From Heteroruminococcus sp964369885 (GTDB lineage: Bacteria > Bacillota > Clostridia > Oscillospirales > Ruminococcaceae): DNA of 7,997 bases. Positions within the stretch are counted from its first letter, which is position 1. Each line of letters opens with the position of its first letter. Location: contig CAYJGQ010000098.1 in NCBI GenBank assembly GCA_964369885.1, positions 1 through 7,997 of the forward strand, written 5' to 3'. The position numbers and the translations under genes were made by a program. The notes under the pieces were generated by a model that ran no database searches, had not been told where the DNA came from, and worked only from the letters and a program-made list of their open reading frames with translations. Of this stretch, positions 1-5,168 are shown one piece after another.

Positions 1-754
1 CCATACCCTTATTATACGCCCCCGCAAAGGTTATTGTATCTATTTGGGGAACAATGCTATTGCTTGAAAAACCAAGCGCACCATAGCCTATGCTTGGCGT
101 GCCCTCAAAGGTTATTGAGGAAATGTCAGTCTGAGCAAACGCATAACTACCAATTGAGGTTACGCCGGAGGGGATGGTGATGGAGGTGAGGGGGGAGCAA
201 GCTTCAAACACAGAAACTCCAATCTCTGTAAGCTGGCTGCCGGCTGCAAAGGTGACTGTTTTGAGCTTGTCACAACCCTGAAATGCCCCCTCCTCAATTG
301 TGGCAACGCTGGCGGGAATGTCGATAGAAATTAAACCGGCGCAAATCTGAAACGCCATTCTCCCAATTGAGAGTAAGGTGGTGGGGAGGGTGACCGAGGT
401 GAGGGAGTAGCAGTCAGAAAACGCCCAGGATTCAATCTCTTTTAGCTGGCTACCGGCTTCAAAGGTAACCGAGGTGATGTAACTATAATAAAACGCAGAA
501 CTACCAATTGAGGTTACGGTGTAGGTGTTTGTACCGTCGCTAACGGTGGCGGGGATGGTGATATCTCCTATGTAGTCGCCACTGCTAAGTTCTATCACCT
601 TTACAGTGCCGTTGCCGCCACTGGCGGGGGCGTCCACTACCTCGTAGTTTATGCCACCCTCCATAAATGTAGTCGCCCCAAACGCAACGCCCTGTAGTAG
701 GGTAAGGCTAAGTGTTAGGGCGAGCATTAAAGCAAAAAATCTTTTCATTTTCAT
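1..754 (-). CDS. BspA-like leucine-rich-repeat secreted protein, N-terminal part (cut by window edge)
   Basis: Reading the minus strand from an ATG at 754 gives 251 codons with no stop up to the window edge, so the C-terminus is missing. Residues 1 to about 26 form a signal peptide: MKMKR, then a hydrophobic core rich in L, A and T, then VAFGA. From about residue 78 there are repeats of the LRR_5 (BspA/TpLRR) type, with units such as TSIGSSAF, KEIESWAFSDC, LLSIGRMAFQIC, ATIEEGAFQGC, TEIGVSVFEAC and TSIGSYAF, each followed by a LTSVTLP- or LTSITIP-like strand. Such proteins are exported and usually serve surface binding or adhesion; the ligand here is unknown. AGGAG lies at 759-763, 4 nt before the ATG at 754 and 10 nt before a second in-frame ATG at 748, so either start is possible. 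A 20-nt stretch is repeated exactly at 145-164 and 499-518, in frame, reflecting repeat duplication. Confidence 0.88.
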   Translation of the reverse strand, partial: MKMKRFFALMLALTLSLTLLQGVAFGATTFMEGGINYEVVDAPASGGNGTVKVIELSSGDYIGDITIPATVSDGTNTYTVTSIGSSAFYYSYITSVTFEAGSQLKEIESWAFSDCYSLTSVTLPTTLLSIGRMAFQICAGLISIDIPASVATIEEGAFQGCDKLKTVTFAAGSQLTEIGVSVFEACSPLTSITIPSGVTSIGSYAFAQTDISSITFEGTPSIGYGALGFSSNSIVPQIDTITFAGAYNKGM

Positions 755-778
755 TTTTCTCCTTTTTTTGATTTTTCA

Positions 779-807
779 ATTTTAGCATATTTGGGGCTGG
801 GTAGCAA
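779..807 (-). promoter_or_regulatory. Sigma-A-type promoter of the LRR protein gene
   Basis: On the minus strand the -35 TTGCTA (802-807) is separated by 17 nt from the -10 TAAAAT (779-784). The -10 is preceded by TGC, making an extended -10. Transcription would begin near 772, giving a short leader of about 18 nt before the ATG at 754 with AGGAG in between. The match is good but has not been tested. Confidence 0.6.
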
Positions 808-863
808 TTAAAAGGTGAAAAAAGTGTTGATTTTTTGCTTTTAGGTAATCTGTTTTAAGGTGG

Positions 864-955
864 GGCGCAGCCCCGACGGCCGCAAGGCCGTCCCCCCGCG
901 CCCTTTGCGGGGGTGCACATTTGCCCGCCCTTTGGGCAAATGTGCGGGCTGCGCC
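864..955. repeat. Perfectly nested cloverleaf-type inverted-repeat element
   Basis: A 10-bp outer stem (GGCGCAGCCC at 864-873 with GGGCTGCGCC at 946-955) encloses three perfect hairpins with almost no unpaired bases between them. The first is GACGGCC/GGCCGTC with a GCAA tetraloop (875-892). The second is CCCCCGC/GCGGGGG with loop GCCCTTT (893-913). The third is a 12-bp stem GCACATTTGCCC/GGGCAAATGTGC with the same GCCCTTT loop (915-945). Only bases 874 and 914 sit unpaired at the junction. The left arm can alternatively fold locally as GGGGC-GCA-GCCCC (862-874). The inverted repeats make either strand foldable, so the orientation is unknown. It is not a tRNA: stem lengths and loop sequences do not fit. 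It could be a structured RNA, a REP-like or MITE-like DNA element, or part of a dispersed intergenic repeat. Confidence 0.6.
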
Positions 956-1020
956 ATAACGGTGGAGTTTGATGACGTGGGGGTGGGGCTAGCGGCCACC
1001 GAGCGTGCGAGGTGAAAAGC

Positions 1021-1048
1021 CGCCGCGGGCGGAGCCTTGCCCGCGGCG
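1021..1048. repeat. Perfect 10-bp GC hairpin
   Basis: CGCCGCGGGC (1021-1030) pairs perfectly with GCCCGCGGCG (1039-1048) around an 8-nt loop GGAGCCTT. There is no adjacent T-run on either strand, so it does not look like an intrinsic terminator on its own. It belongs to the same island as the cloverleaf. Confidence 0.6.
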
Positions 1049-1077
1049 AACAAGTGCCTGAAAATAGAAGAGCGGCC

Positions 1078-1112
1078 AAAAAAACTCCCCCACCCGCGTC
1101 AGCGGGTGGGGG
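1078..1112 (-). terminator. Intrinsic terminator of the DEAD-box helicase transcript
   Basis: A perfect 11-bp stem, CCCCCACCCGC (1087-1097) with GCGGGTGGGGG (1102-1112) and a 4-nt loop, is followed on the minus strand by AG and then seven T (1084 down to 1078). This is the classical rho-independent arrangement. It lies about 100 nt beyond the helicase stop codon in the correct orientation. The plus-strand side has no comparable T-run directly after the stem, so I assign it to the minus strand. Confidence 0.8.
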
Positions 1113-1156
1113 GTAAAAGTTTTACTCGATTTTTTTCAAAAAATCGCGGGGTTTGG

Positions 1157-1210
1157 GGCGGCGCCCCGAGGTCTTGACCGTAGCGGTGGCGGCGCCCCGA
1201 GGTCTTGACC
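1157..1210. repeat. Tandem duplication, two 23-bp copies with 31-bp period
   Basis: A 23-bp sequence starting GGCGGCGCCCCG and ending GGTCTTGACC occurs exactly at 1157-1179 and again at 1188-1210, separated by 8 bp. Each copy contains the small inverted repeats GGCGCC and GGTC-TT-GACC. The second copy ends on the base directly before the helicase stop codon (1211-1213), so both lie in the helicase 3' untranslated region, upstream of its terminator. Confidence 0.85.
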
Positions 1211-2353
1211 CTAAATGCTGTCAATCAGGCGCATGTCGTCCTTTACTACAGGTTCAAGCTCGGTGACATTACAGCGGTTGAGGGTGAGCATACGGTGCAT
1301 CTTTTTTTCCTCTTCCTGTGCATAAAACAGGTAGGATACTCCCTCTTTTTGGGCACGACCTGTGCGCCCAATGCGGTGAACGTAGGCCTCGTTTTCCTGT
1401 GGCATATCGTAATTAAACACCGCTTCCACATCCTCAACGTCAATGCCTCGGGCGGCCACATCGGTGGCTATAAGCATTCCTATCTCCCCTGCCCTAAACT
1501 TTGCAAGTATCTGGTTGCGTTCGCTTTGGCGCATGTCGCCGTGAATACAATCGGCACTCAGGCCCATTTCGATCAACTGCTCGCTAAGACGAGCGGTGGT
1601 ATACTTGGTGTTGCAAAACACCATAACCTTTGTATAGCCCTTCTCCTGCATAATGTTGGAGAGGTTGGCCAGCTTTTGTCTGCCCATACACTTCATAATA
1701 TACTGGTGTATGTTGGGTCGGCTCTCCTGCACGGGGCGCACGGTAACCTCCTCGGCATCACGTTGGTATACCCAACCTATGTCCATAACCTCGCGCGATA
1801 TAGTTGCCGAGAACATGGCCACCTGCTGTTTGGCCTTCATACTGTCCAAAAGCTTGCGCACATCCTGAAAGAAGCCCATGCTCAGCATTTCGTCGGCCTC
1901 GTCCAGCACCGCCATTGTGGCTTTGGATATATCAACAGTGCGGCGCTTTTGGTGGTCAAGCAGTCGCCCGGGGGTGGCCACCACTATGTGCGCACCCTTC
2001 TTAAACTGGTTTATCTGCTTTTGCATTGGCATACCGCCTGTAGCCGCCACAATGCGCACCCCGGGCAAAAAGTGTACCAGCTCCAAAAGTTCATCTCTTA
2101 TCTGCATGGCAAGCTCTCTTGTTGGGGCCAATATAACGGCCTGCACATGTCGGGCACTGCTGTCAATTCGCTCTATAATAGGTATGCCAAAAGCACAGGT
2201 CTTGCCCGTGCCGGTGGGGGCCTTGGCAATTATGTCCCTGCCCTCTTGTAGTATTGGTATGGCCTTTTCTTGTATTTCGGTCAGGGTGGTAAAGCCCATG
2301 CGCTCAAGTGCGCCCAAAATTTCGGGTTTCATCTCTATGGGATAATCAGTCAA
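1211..2353 (-). CDS. DEAD-box ATP-dependent RNA helicase, core-only form
   Basis: The 380-residue product has the full set of DEAD-box motifs in order: Q motif (GFTTLTEIQ, 20-28), motif I APTGTGKT (45-52), Ia PTRELA (77-82), GG (106-107), Ib TPGR (127-130), motif II DEAD (151-154), III SAT (182-184), IV VMVFCNT (243-249), V ATDVAARGID (296-305) and VI HRIGRTGR (326-333). It therefore has two RecA-like domains that unwind or remodel short RNA duplexes using ATP, as in ribosome assembly, RNA decay or cold adaptation. The chain ends about 47 residues after motif VI, so it lacks the C-terminal RNA-binding extension of DbpA- or CshA-type proteins and the specific substrate cannot be inferred. The start is TTG at 2353, supported by AAGGAG 9 nt upstream; the next in-frame ATG (codon 8) has no comparable site. 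A structured 3' UTR and an intrinsic terminator follow. It is probably transcribed alone. Confidence 0.95.
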   Translation of the reverse strand: MTDYPIEMKPEILGALERMGFTTLTEIQEKAIPILQEGRDIIAKAPTGTGKTCAFGIPIIERIDSSARHVQAVILAPTRELAMQIRDELLELVHFLPGVRIVAATGGMPMQKQINQFKKGAHIVVATPGRLLDHQKRRTVDISKATMAVLDEADEMLSMGFFQDVRKLLDSMKAKQQVAMFSATISREVMDIGWVYQRDAEEVTVRPVQESRPNIHQYIMKCMGRQKLANLSNIMQEKGYTKVMVFCNTKYTTARLSEQLIEMGLSADCIHGDMRQSERNQILAKFRAGEIGMLIATDVAARGIDVEDVEAVFNYDMPQENEAYVHRIGRTGRAQKEGVSYLFYAQEEEKKMHRMLTLNRCNVTELEPVVKDDMRLIDSI

Positions 2354-2362
2354 AATATTGCT

Positions 2363-2368
2363 CTCCTT
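2363..2368 (-). promoter_or_regulatory. Ribosome binding site fixing the helicase TTG start
   Basis: AAGGAG on the minus strand (2368 down to 2363) lies 9 nt before TTG at 2353-2351. No ATG with a suitable site is available nearby, so the rare TTG start is preferred over the ATG at codon 8. Confidence 0.7.
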
Positions 2369-2449
2369 ACTTTTTGTGCTATGTCCCCACCTGTTTTAAT
2401 TTTTTTGCGGCAGGACCTACGTTTTTATTTTTTGTGGCAAAGCCCAAGT

Positions 2450-2479
2450 CCTATAAAAAATGCTATGGGCCAACCCCAA
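2450..2479 (-). promoter_or_regulatory. Possible promoter of the helicase gene (weak)
   Basis: The 207-bp gap between the transporter stop and the helicase start has no clear terminator. On the minus strand TTGGGG (2474-2479) and TATAGG (2450-2455) are 18 nt apart and could be -35 and -10 elements. Both are imperfect. Readthrough from the upstream transporter gene is also possible. Confidence 0.3.
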
Positions 2480-2560
2480 ACAGCAAAACTTTTTACAGGG
2501 TTGCTCACACAAAACCACATATTCCTCTTTATTTTACCATATATGGTGTCGGTTGTCTAT

Positions 2561-3853
2561 TTATGACGCATTGCCCTGCCCGGCCGAGCGCCTAAAGTGC
2601 TTGCGCCCAGCCACCATTAGTATGCCACCTATTAAAAACAATGAAATTATGGATAGTATGGCAAAGGAACTGCGCCCCGTGGCTTGGCGCACCCCGGCGT
2701 ATATTGCAGGGCCCAACACGGCCGCAAACTTGCCAAATATATCAAACACGCCAAAATATTCTCCCGATTTATCCTTTGGCACCATTTTGCCAAAATGAGA
2801 ACGTGAAAGAGCCTGTATACCGCCCTGCACAAGTCCCACCATCAGTGCCAGTGCCCAGAATATTTTTGTGGCCTGTGCAATGCTTAAAAACTGCTCCTCA
2901 ATGCCATATCCCATGTAAAAACCTGTAAAGCAAATCACAAAATACAGTCCTATCGAGGCGGTTAAGAGGTTTACCGTGCCCACCCGGGCTGCCAGTTTGC
3001 CAAACAGTATGGCACAGGGAAATGCCACAAGTTGTGTCACCAAAAGTGCTAAAATCATGCCGGTTGAGTCCAGCCCCAGGGTGGTGCCATAGGCCGTCGA
3101 CATGCTTATGACGGTATTCACCCCGTCTATGTAAAAGAAGTATGCCAGTATAAAAAATAGCAGGCCCTTGTCCTTTATCATTTGTCCAAGACTCTTTTTT
3201 ATGGAGGAAATGGCATCTACCACCAATTTGCCCTTTGGCATATCACTGCCGTACTGTTGGTGGCAGTTTTTTAGTAGCGGTATGGAGAAAACACCCCACC
3301 ACACCACCGCTATAAACAGCGATATTTTTATGGCGGCAACCTCACCAATGCCAAAATTTGCACCAAAGGTTATAAGCCCAATAGATAGCAAAAACGGTAT
3401 TGTACTTCCCCCAATGTAGCCCATGGCATACCCCCAAGAGGATACCTTGTCCATGCGCTCGCTACTGCTCACCTCTACCAAAAAGCTGTCGTATAGCATG
3501 TTTGAGCCACAAAATCCTATGTGGGATATCACATATCCCACCAACATAAGCTGCCAGCTACCCACCAAAGCACATATGCCTGTAAAGGCTATGCCAAGGA
3601 TCAAAAACACCGAGAACAACTTCTTTTTCATGCCCTTGTAGTCGGCTATTGCCCCCAAAAACGGGGAAAATATTGCCGCCACGCCGGTGGCAATAGAGGT
3701 ACCAACCCCCCACCAAAAGTCGCCATCCTGCCCTGCACTGGCGCAGGTGGCGGCAAAGTATATGGGGAATATAGCCGCCAACATGGTGGTGGCATAAACC
3801 GAGTTTGCCCAGTCGTAGGTTATCCAGCTTCGCTCCTGCTTTGTAAACTTCAT
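2561..3853 (-). CDS. UMF1 (Atg22-like) family MFS transporter
   Basis: The 430-residue protein has about 12 hydrophobic segments, at roughly 22-38, 46-70, 79-98, 101-125, 141-164, 174-194, 230-251, 265-287, 294-316, 330-347, 367-388 and 397-415, as expected of a major facilitator transporter in the plasma membrane. Family marks of the UMF1/Atg22-like group are the N-terminal YDWANS (13-18), an MFS motif-A-like GAIADYKGMKKK after TM2 (67-78), ALSRSHFGKMVPK (348-360) and EYFGVFDIFGKFAAVLGP (365-382). Atg22 exports amino acids from yeast vacuoles; the substrate of bacterial members is generally not established, so I leave it open. The ATG at 3853 overlaps the stop of the upstream phospholipase gene (ATGA, 4 nt), which implies co-transcription and translational coupling; a G-rich site lies about 10 nt upstream. 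A short cytoplasmic C-terminus with KHFRR follows the last segment. Confidence 0.92.
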   Translation of the reverse strand: MKFTKQERSWITYDWANSVYATTMLAAIFPIYFAATCASAGQDGDFWWGVGTSIATGVAAIFSPFLGAIADYKGMKKKLFSVFLILGIAFTGICALVGSWQLMLVGYVISHIGFCGSNMLYDSFLVEVSSSERMDKVSSWGYAMGYIGGSTIPFLLSIGLITFGANFGIGEVAAIKISLFIAVVWWGVFSIPLLKNCHQQYGSDMPKGKLVVDAISSIKKSLGQMIKDKGLLFFILAYFFYIDGVNTVISMSTAYGTTLGLDSTGMILALLVTQLVAFPCAILFGKLAARVGTVNLLTASIGLYFVICFTGFYMGYGIEEQFLSIAQATKIFWALALMVGLVQGGIQALSRSHFGKMVPKDKSGEYFGVFDIFGKFAAVLGPAIYAGVRQATGRSSFAILSIISLFLIGGILMVAGRKHFRRSAGQGNAS

Positions 3854-4617
3854 TCAGGTAGTACCCCCTCAAAATTCTCCGCCATCAATAGTTCAAGGTC
3901 GGCCTGTGTGCACCGCTTATCCAGCAGTAAATCTATAAGGGCCGTGGCTTTGGCAATCGCCTCATCAAAAAGCGGGATAAGGCTCTCGGCCTTGTGCCCA
4001 ATCGGCAGGCTTTTGGGCATACATAGGGTGGAAAATTTGTCGGGTTTCCCCATGACACGCTCGGCAATTACCGCCGGCAGGGAAAAATCAAGTAGGTGGG
4101 TAAACCTTGCAAAGGTGCTCACCGCACGCTCTATTTGCTCGTGGGACATATTGGTATATATAGCCCCCAGCGCAGAAATATCCACACGCCCACTTGGAAC
4201 AAGCCCCCCACGCTGCAGGGGCCTTGCAAAGCGTGTCAGTACAATCATATCAAAGGCCGATTCCAGCCGCTGGTGCTCCACCGAGGTTGGTGCATCAAGA
4301 TTTACCTTTGGATGACACGCCCTGTCCAGTGCATAGTGACAGCAAAACCCCATAAGATAGGCAATTTGGGCCGGGCTCCACACCGAGCGATTTTGCCACA
4401 ACGGAGCAAAAAAATCGGCGGCACTTTGTCGGTGAAGTTCATGCCCATGTTCCGCCACGGCATTCTTTTTAAGTGGTTTGTGGTAAAAAAGCAAATCGGG
4501 CCCCTGTGTGCCAAGGGCAAACATCTCGATATGCTCCGAAATATATCCCTTTGCCAAATTTGATGCATTTTCTGCCGCAAGTCTTCCAAAATGATAGTGC
4601 GCCGCAACAGCCGGCAT
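3850..4617 (-). CDS. Zinc-dependent phospholipase C-like hydrolase (cytoplasmic form)
   Basis: The 255-residue product resembles the Zn_dep_PLPC family. From the start at 4617, candidate metal ligands are H7 in HYHFG, D41 in GTQGPDLLFYH, the HGHELH cluster (H57, H59, H62), H94 and D98 in FCCHYALD, H102 in CHP, and H115/E119 in EHQRLE. The H-x3-D and H-x3-E spacings match those known for the trinuclear zinc site of Bacillus cereus phospholipase C. That enzyme cleaves phosphodiesters of phospholipids; activity and substrate here are inferred. Unlike the secreted enzymes there is no signal peptide and no mature N-terminal Trp, so it probably works inside the cell or on the inner membrane face. 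The frame is open 26 codons further upstream, but AGGGG at 4625-4629 lies 7 nt before the ATG at 4617, the family motif MPAVAAHYHFGR begins there, and the promoter lies in the extension. The downstream transporter overlaps it by 4 nt. Confidence 0.88.
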   Translation of the reverse strand: MPAVAAHYHFGRLAAENASNLAKGYISEHIEMFALGTQGPDLLFYHKPLKKNAVAEHGHELHRQSAADFFAPLWQNRSVWSPAQIAYLMGFCCHYALDRACHPKVNLDAPTSVEHQRLESAFDMIVLTRFARPLQRGGLVPSGRVDISALGAIYTNMSHEQIERAVSTFARFTHLLDFSLPAVIAERVMGKPDKFSTLCMPKSLPIGHKAESLIPLFDEAIAKATALIDLLLDKRCTQADLELLMAENFEGVLPE

Positions 4618-4624
4618 ATTACCA

Positions 4625-4629
4625 CCCCT
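4625..4629 (-). promoter_or_regulatory. Ribosome binding site choosing the phospholipase start
   Basis: AGGGG on the minus strand lies 7 nt before the ATG at 4617-4615. It favours this ATG over the longer open frame beginning at 4695, which would overlap the promoter. Confidence 0.7.
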
Positions 4630-4697
4630 TTTAATTATTGTAGCCCCTGTGCCCGTTATTATTTGAACAAAGTTATGATTAAATATAGACCACACAA

Positions 4698-4726
4698 ATC
4701 ATACCATACAATTGGTAAAGTTAAAA
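4698..4726 (-). promoter_or_regulatory. Extended -10 promoter of the phospholipase/transporter unit
   Basis: On the minus strand the extended -10 TGGTATGAT (4706 down to 4698) is preceded, after 17 nt, by TTTTAA (4721-4726) as a weak -35. This would start transcription near 4690 and leave a leader of about 70 nt. An overlapping alternative, TTGTAT with TATATT 18 nt downstream, also exists. Confidence 0.5.
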
Positions 4727-4771
4727 TACAAAAGAAAATATTTTGCCTTTGTTTTACATAGAAGATAAAAT

Positions 4772-4809
4772 TATTAAAGGTCGGCACAATATTGTGCCGA
4801 CCTTTAATA
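4772..4809 (-). terminator. Perfect 38-bp palindrome, terminator of the small Cys-rich protein gene
   Basis: Each base from 4772 to 4790 pairs with 4809 down to 4791. The core arm is AAAGGTCGGCACAAT and its reverse complement. On the minus strand the G/C-rich stem is followed by TTTAATAATTTTAT, a fair T-rich tail, and it lies 63 nt past the stop at 4873. The symmetric AAA/TTT flanks would let it work in both directions. The same GTCGGCACAA core recurs upstream of the clp gene. Confidence 0.7.
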
Positions 4810-4872
4810 TATCTGTGTAGATCTAAATTTATATTTACTGTTTGCTCTTTAGGACAGGGTTTATATTACAGT

Positions 4873-5040
4873 TTAGCAACCGCAGCCGCAGCTGTTGTTA
4901 GCGTTAAGTGTAGCCACGTTGTTGCCAAAGCTACCTGCAAAAACAACCAATACGATGATTATTAGAAGAAAAATCCAAAGCCAGTTGTTTCCAAGTCCAA
5001 AAGAGGAACCGCAATCTGTATTGCAACCATTGCCGAACAT
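4873..5040 (-). CDS. Small single-TM Cys/Gly/Asn-rich protein, YjcZ-like
   Basis: This 55-residue product starts at the ATG at 5040 with AAGGGGG (5048-5054) 7 nt upstream. It opens with MFGNGCNTDCG, has one strongly hydrophobic segment of about 17 residues (WLWIFLLIIIVLVVFAG, 20-36), then an Asn-rich stretch, and ends in CGCGC. The overall design, short with a leading MFG, one membrane span and Cys-Gly runs, is that of small proteins annotated as YjcZ-family sporulation proteins in Bacilli and Clostridia. The resemblance is by composition and architecture, not proven homology. Cys6, Cys10 and the three C-terminal Cys could bind metal or form disulphides. It has its own promoter region and terminator, so it is a monocistronic gene, divergent from the clp gene. 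The function is unknown. Confidence 0.8.
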   Translation of the reverse strand: MFGNGCNTDCGSSFGLGNNWLWIFLLIIIVLVVFAGSFGNNVATLNANNSCGCGC

Positions 5041-5057
5041 AAGCGTACCCCCTTAAA

Positions 5058-5086
5058 AATTTATCTTACACCACATACTATGTCAA
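5058..5086 (-). promoter_or_regulatory. Promoter region of the small Cys-rich protein gene
   Basis: On the minus strand a consensus -35 TTGACA (5081-5086) is followed after 17 nt by TAAATT (5058-5063). That -10 would place the transcript start inside the ribosome binding site (5048-5054), which is awkward. An overlapping CATAGTATG (5076-5084), with ACC 16 nt further upstream, resembles mother-cell sporulation promoters (CATAnnnTA) and would give a more usual leader. Which element is used cannot be decided from sequence. Confidence 0.4.
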
Positions 5087-5109
5087 TCACCTTTGATGGG
5101 TTACAAATA

Positions 5110-5140
5110 GCATAAGTCGGCACAAAAATGTCAATATTAA
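5110..5140 (+). promoter_or_regulatory. Possible promoter of the clp gene (weak, sporulation-sigma-like)
   Basis: GCATA (5110-5114), a 17-nt spacer and CAATATTAA (5132-5140) loosely match forespore sigma-F/G promoters. A housekeeping sigma-A reading of the same stretch is poor. The repeated 10-mer GTCGGCACAA (5116-5125) lies inside the spacer. No CIRCE or CtsR-type operator is visible. Confidence 0.25.
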
Positions 5141-5155
5141 TCCTGCATAGCTTTT

Positions 5156-5161
5156 GGGAGG
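5156..5161 (+). promoter_or_regulatory. Ribosome binding site choosing the clp ATG start
   Basis: GGGAGG lies 7 nt before the ATG at 5169. An upstream in-frame TTG at 5154 overlaps this site and is therefore unlikely to be the start. Confidence 0.85.
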
Positions 5162-5168
5162 AACATTT

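Larger units (their letters stand above)
755..1210. other. Gene-free GC-rich intergenic island built of inverted repeats
   Basis: This 456-bp stretch separates two minus-strand genes. Its left end (755-860) is AT-rich and carries the LRR gene promoter. From 862 to 1210 it becomes very GC-rich and almost all of it can be paired: the cloverleaf at 864-955, a 10-bp hairpin at 1021-1048, the helicase terminator at 1078-1112, a GTAAAA-G-TTTTAC palindrome at 1113-1125, a CGATTTTTT/AAAAAATCG inverted repeat at 1127-1146, and a 31-bp tandem repeat at 1157-1210. AGCGGCCA occurs twice (991-998 and 1071-1078). Two open frames on the minus strand inside it give Pro/Arg/Ala-rich products with no family resemblance, so I do not call them genes. 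I infer a dispersed intergenic repeat element, not coding DNA. Confidence 0.6.

Noticed and set aside
864..955. tRNA or tmRNA reading of the cloverleaf
   Set aside because: The closing stem is 10 bp, the third arm 12 bp, there is no TTC-type T-loop and no CCA or discriminator pattern. The shape is only superficially tRNA-like.
841..1079. Two overlapping minus-strand open frames in the left GC-rich island
   Set aside because: They translate inverted repeats into Pro/Arg/Ala-rich peptides and run through the cloverleaf and a hairpin. No coding signature is present.
1205..2251. 348-codon open frame on the plus strand opposite the helicase
   Set aside because: It lies wholly antisense to a complete DEAD-box gene. 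Its product is rich in His, Leu and Tyr with no recognisable family, and there is no good ribosome binding site.
2536..2547. 12-bp palindrome ACCATATATGGT as an operator or terminator
   Set aside because: It is short and AT-rich, has no G/C stem or T-run, and lies about 180 bp upstream of the helicase start, away from the candidate promoter. The evidence is too thin.
4618..4695. 26-codon N-terminal extension of the phospholipase-like protein
   Set aside because: It covers the probable transcript start and leader. The ribosome binding site and the family N-terminus both point to the ATG at 4617.
5154..5168. TTG start five codons upstream of the clp ATG
   Set aside because: It overlaps the GGGAGG ribosome binding site that serves the ATG at 5169.
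5041..5168. CIRCE or CtsR heat-shock operator upstream of clp
   Set aside because: I looked for TTAGCACTC/GAGTGCTAA and for tandem GGTCAAA heptads and found neither.
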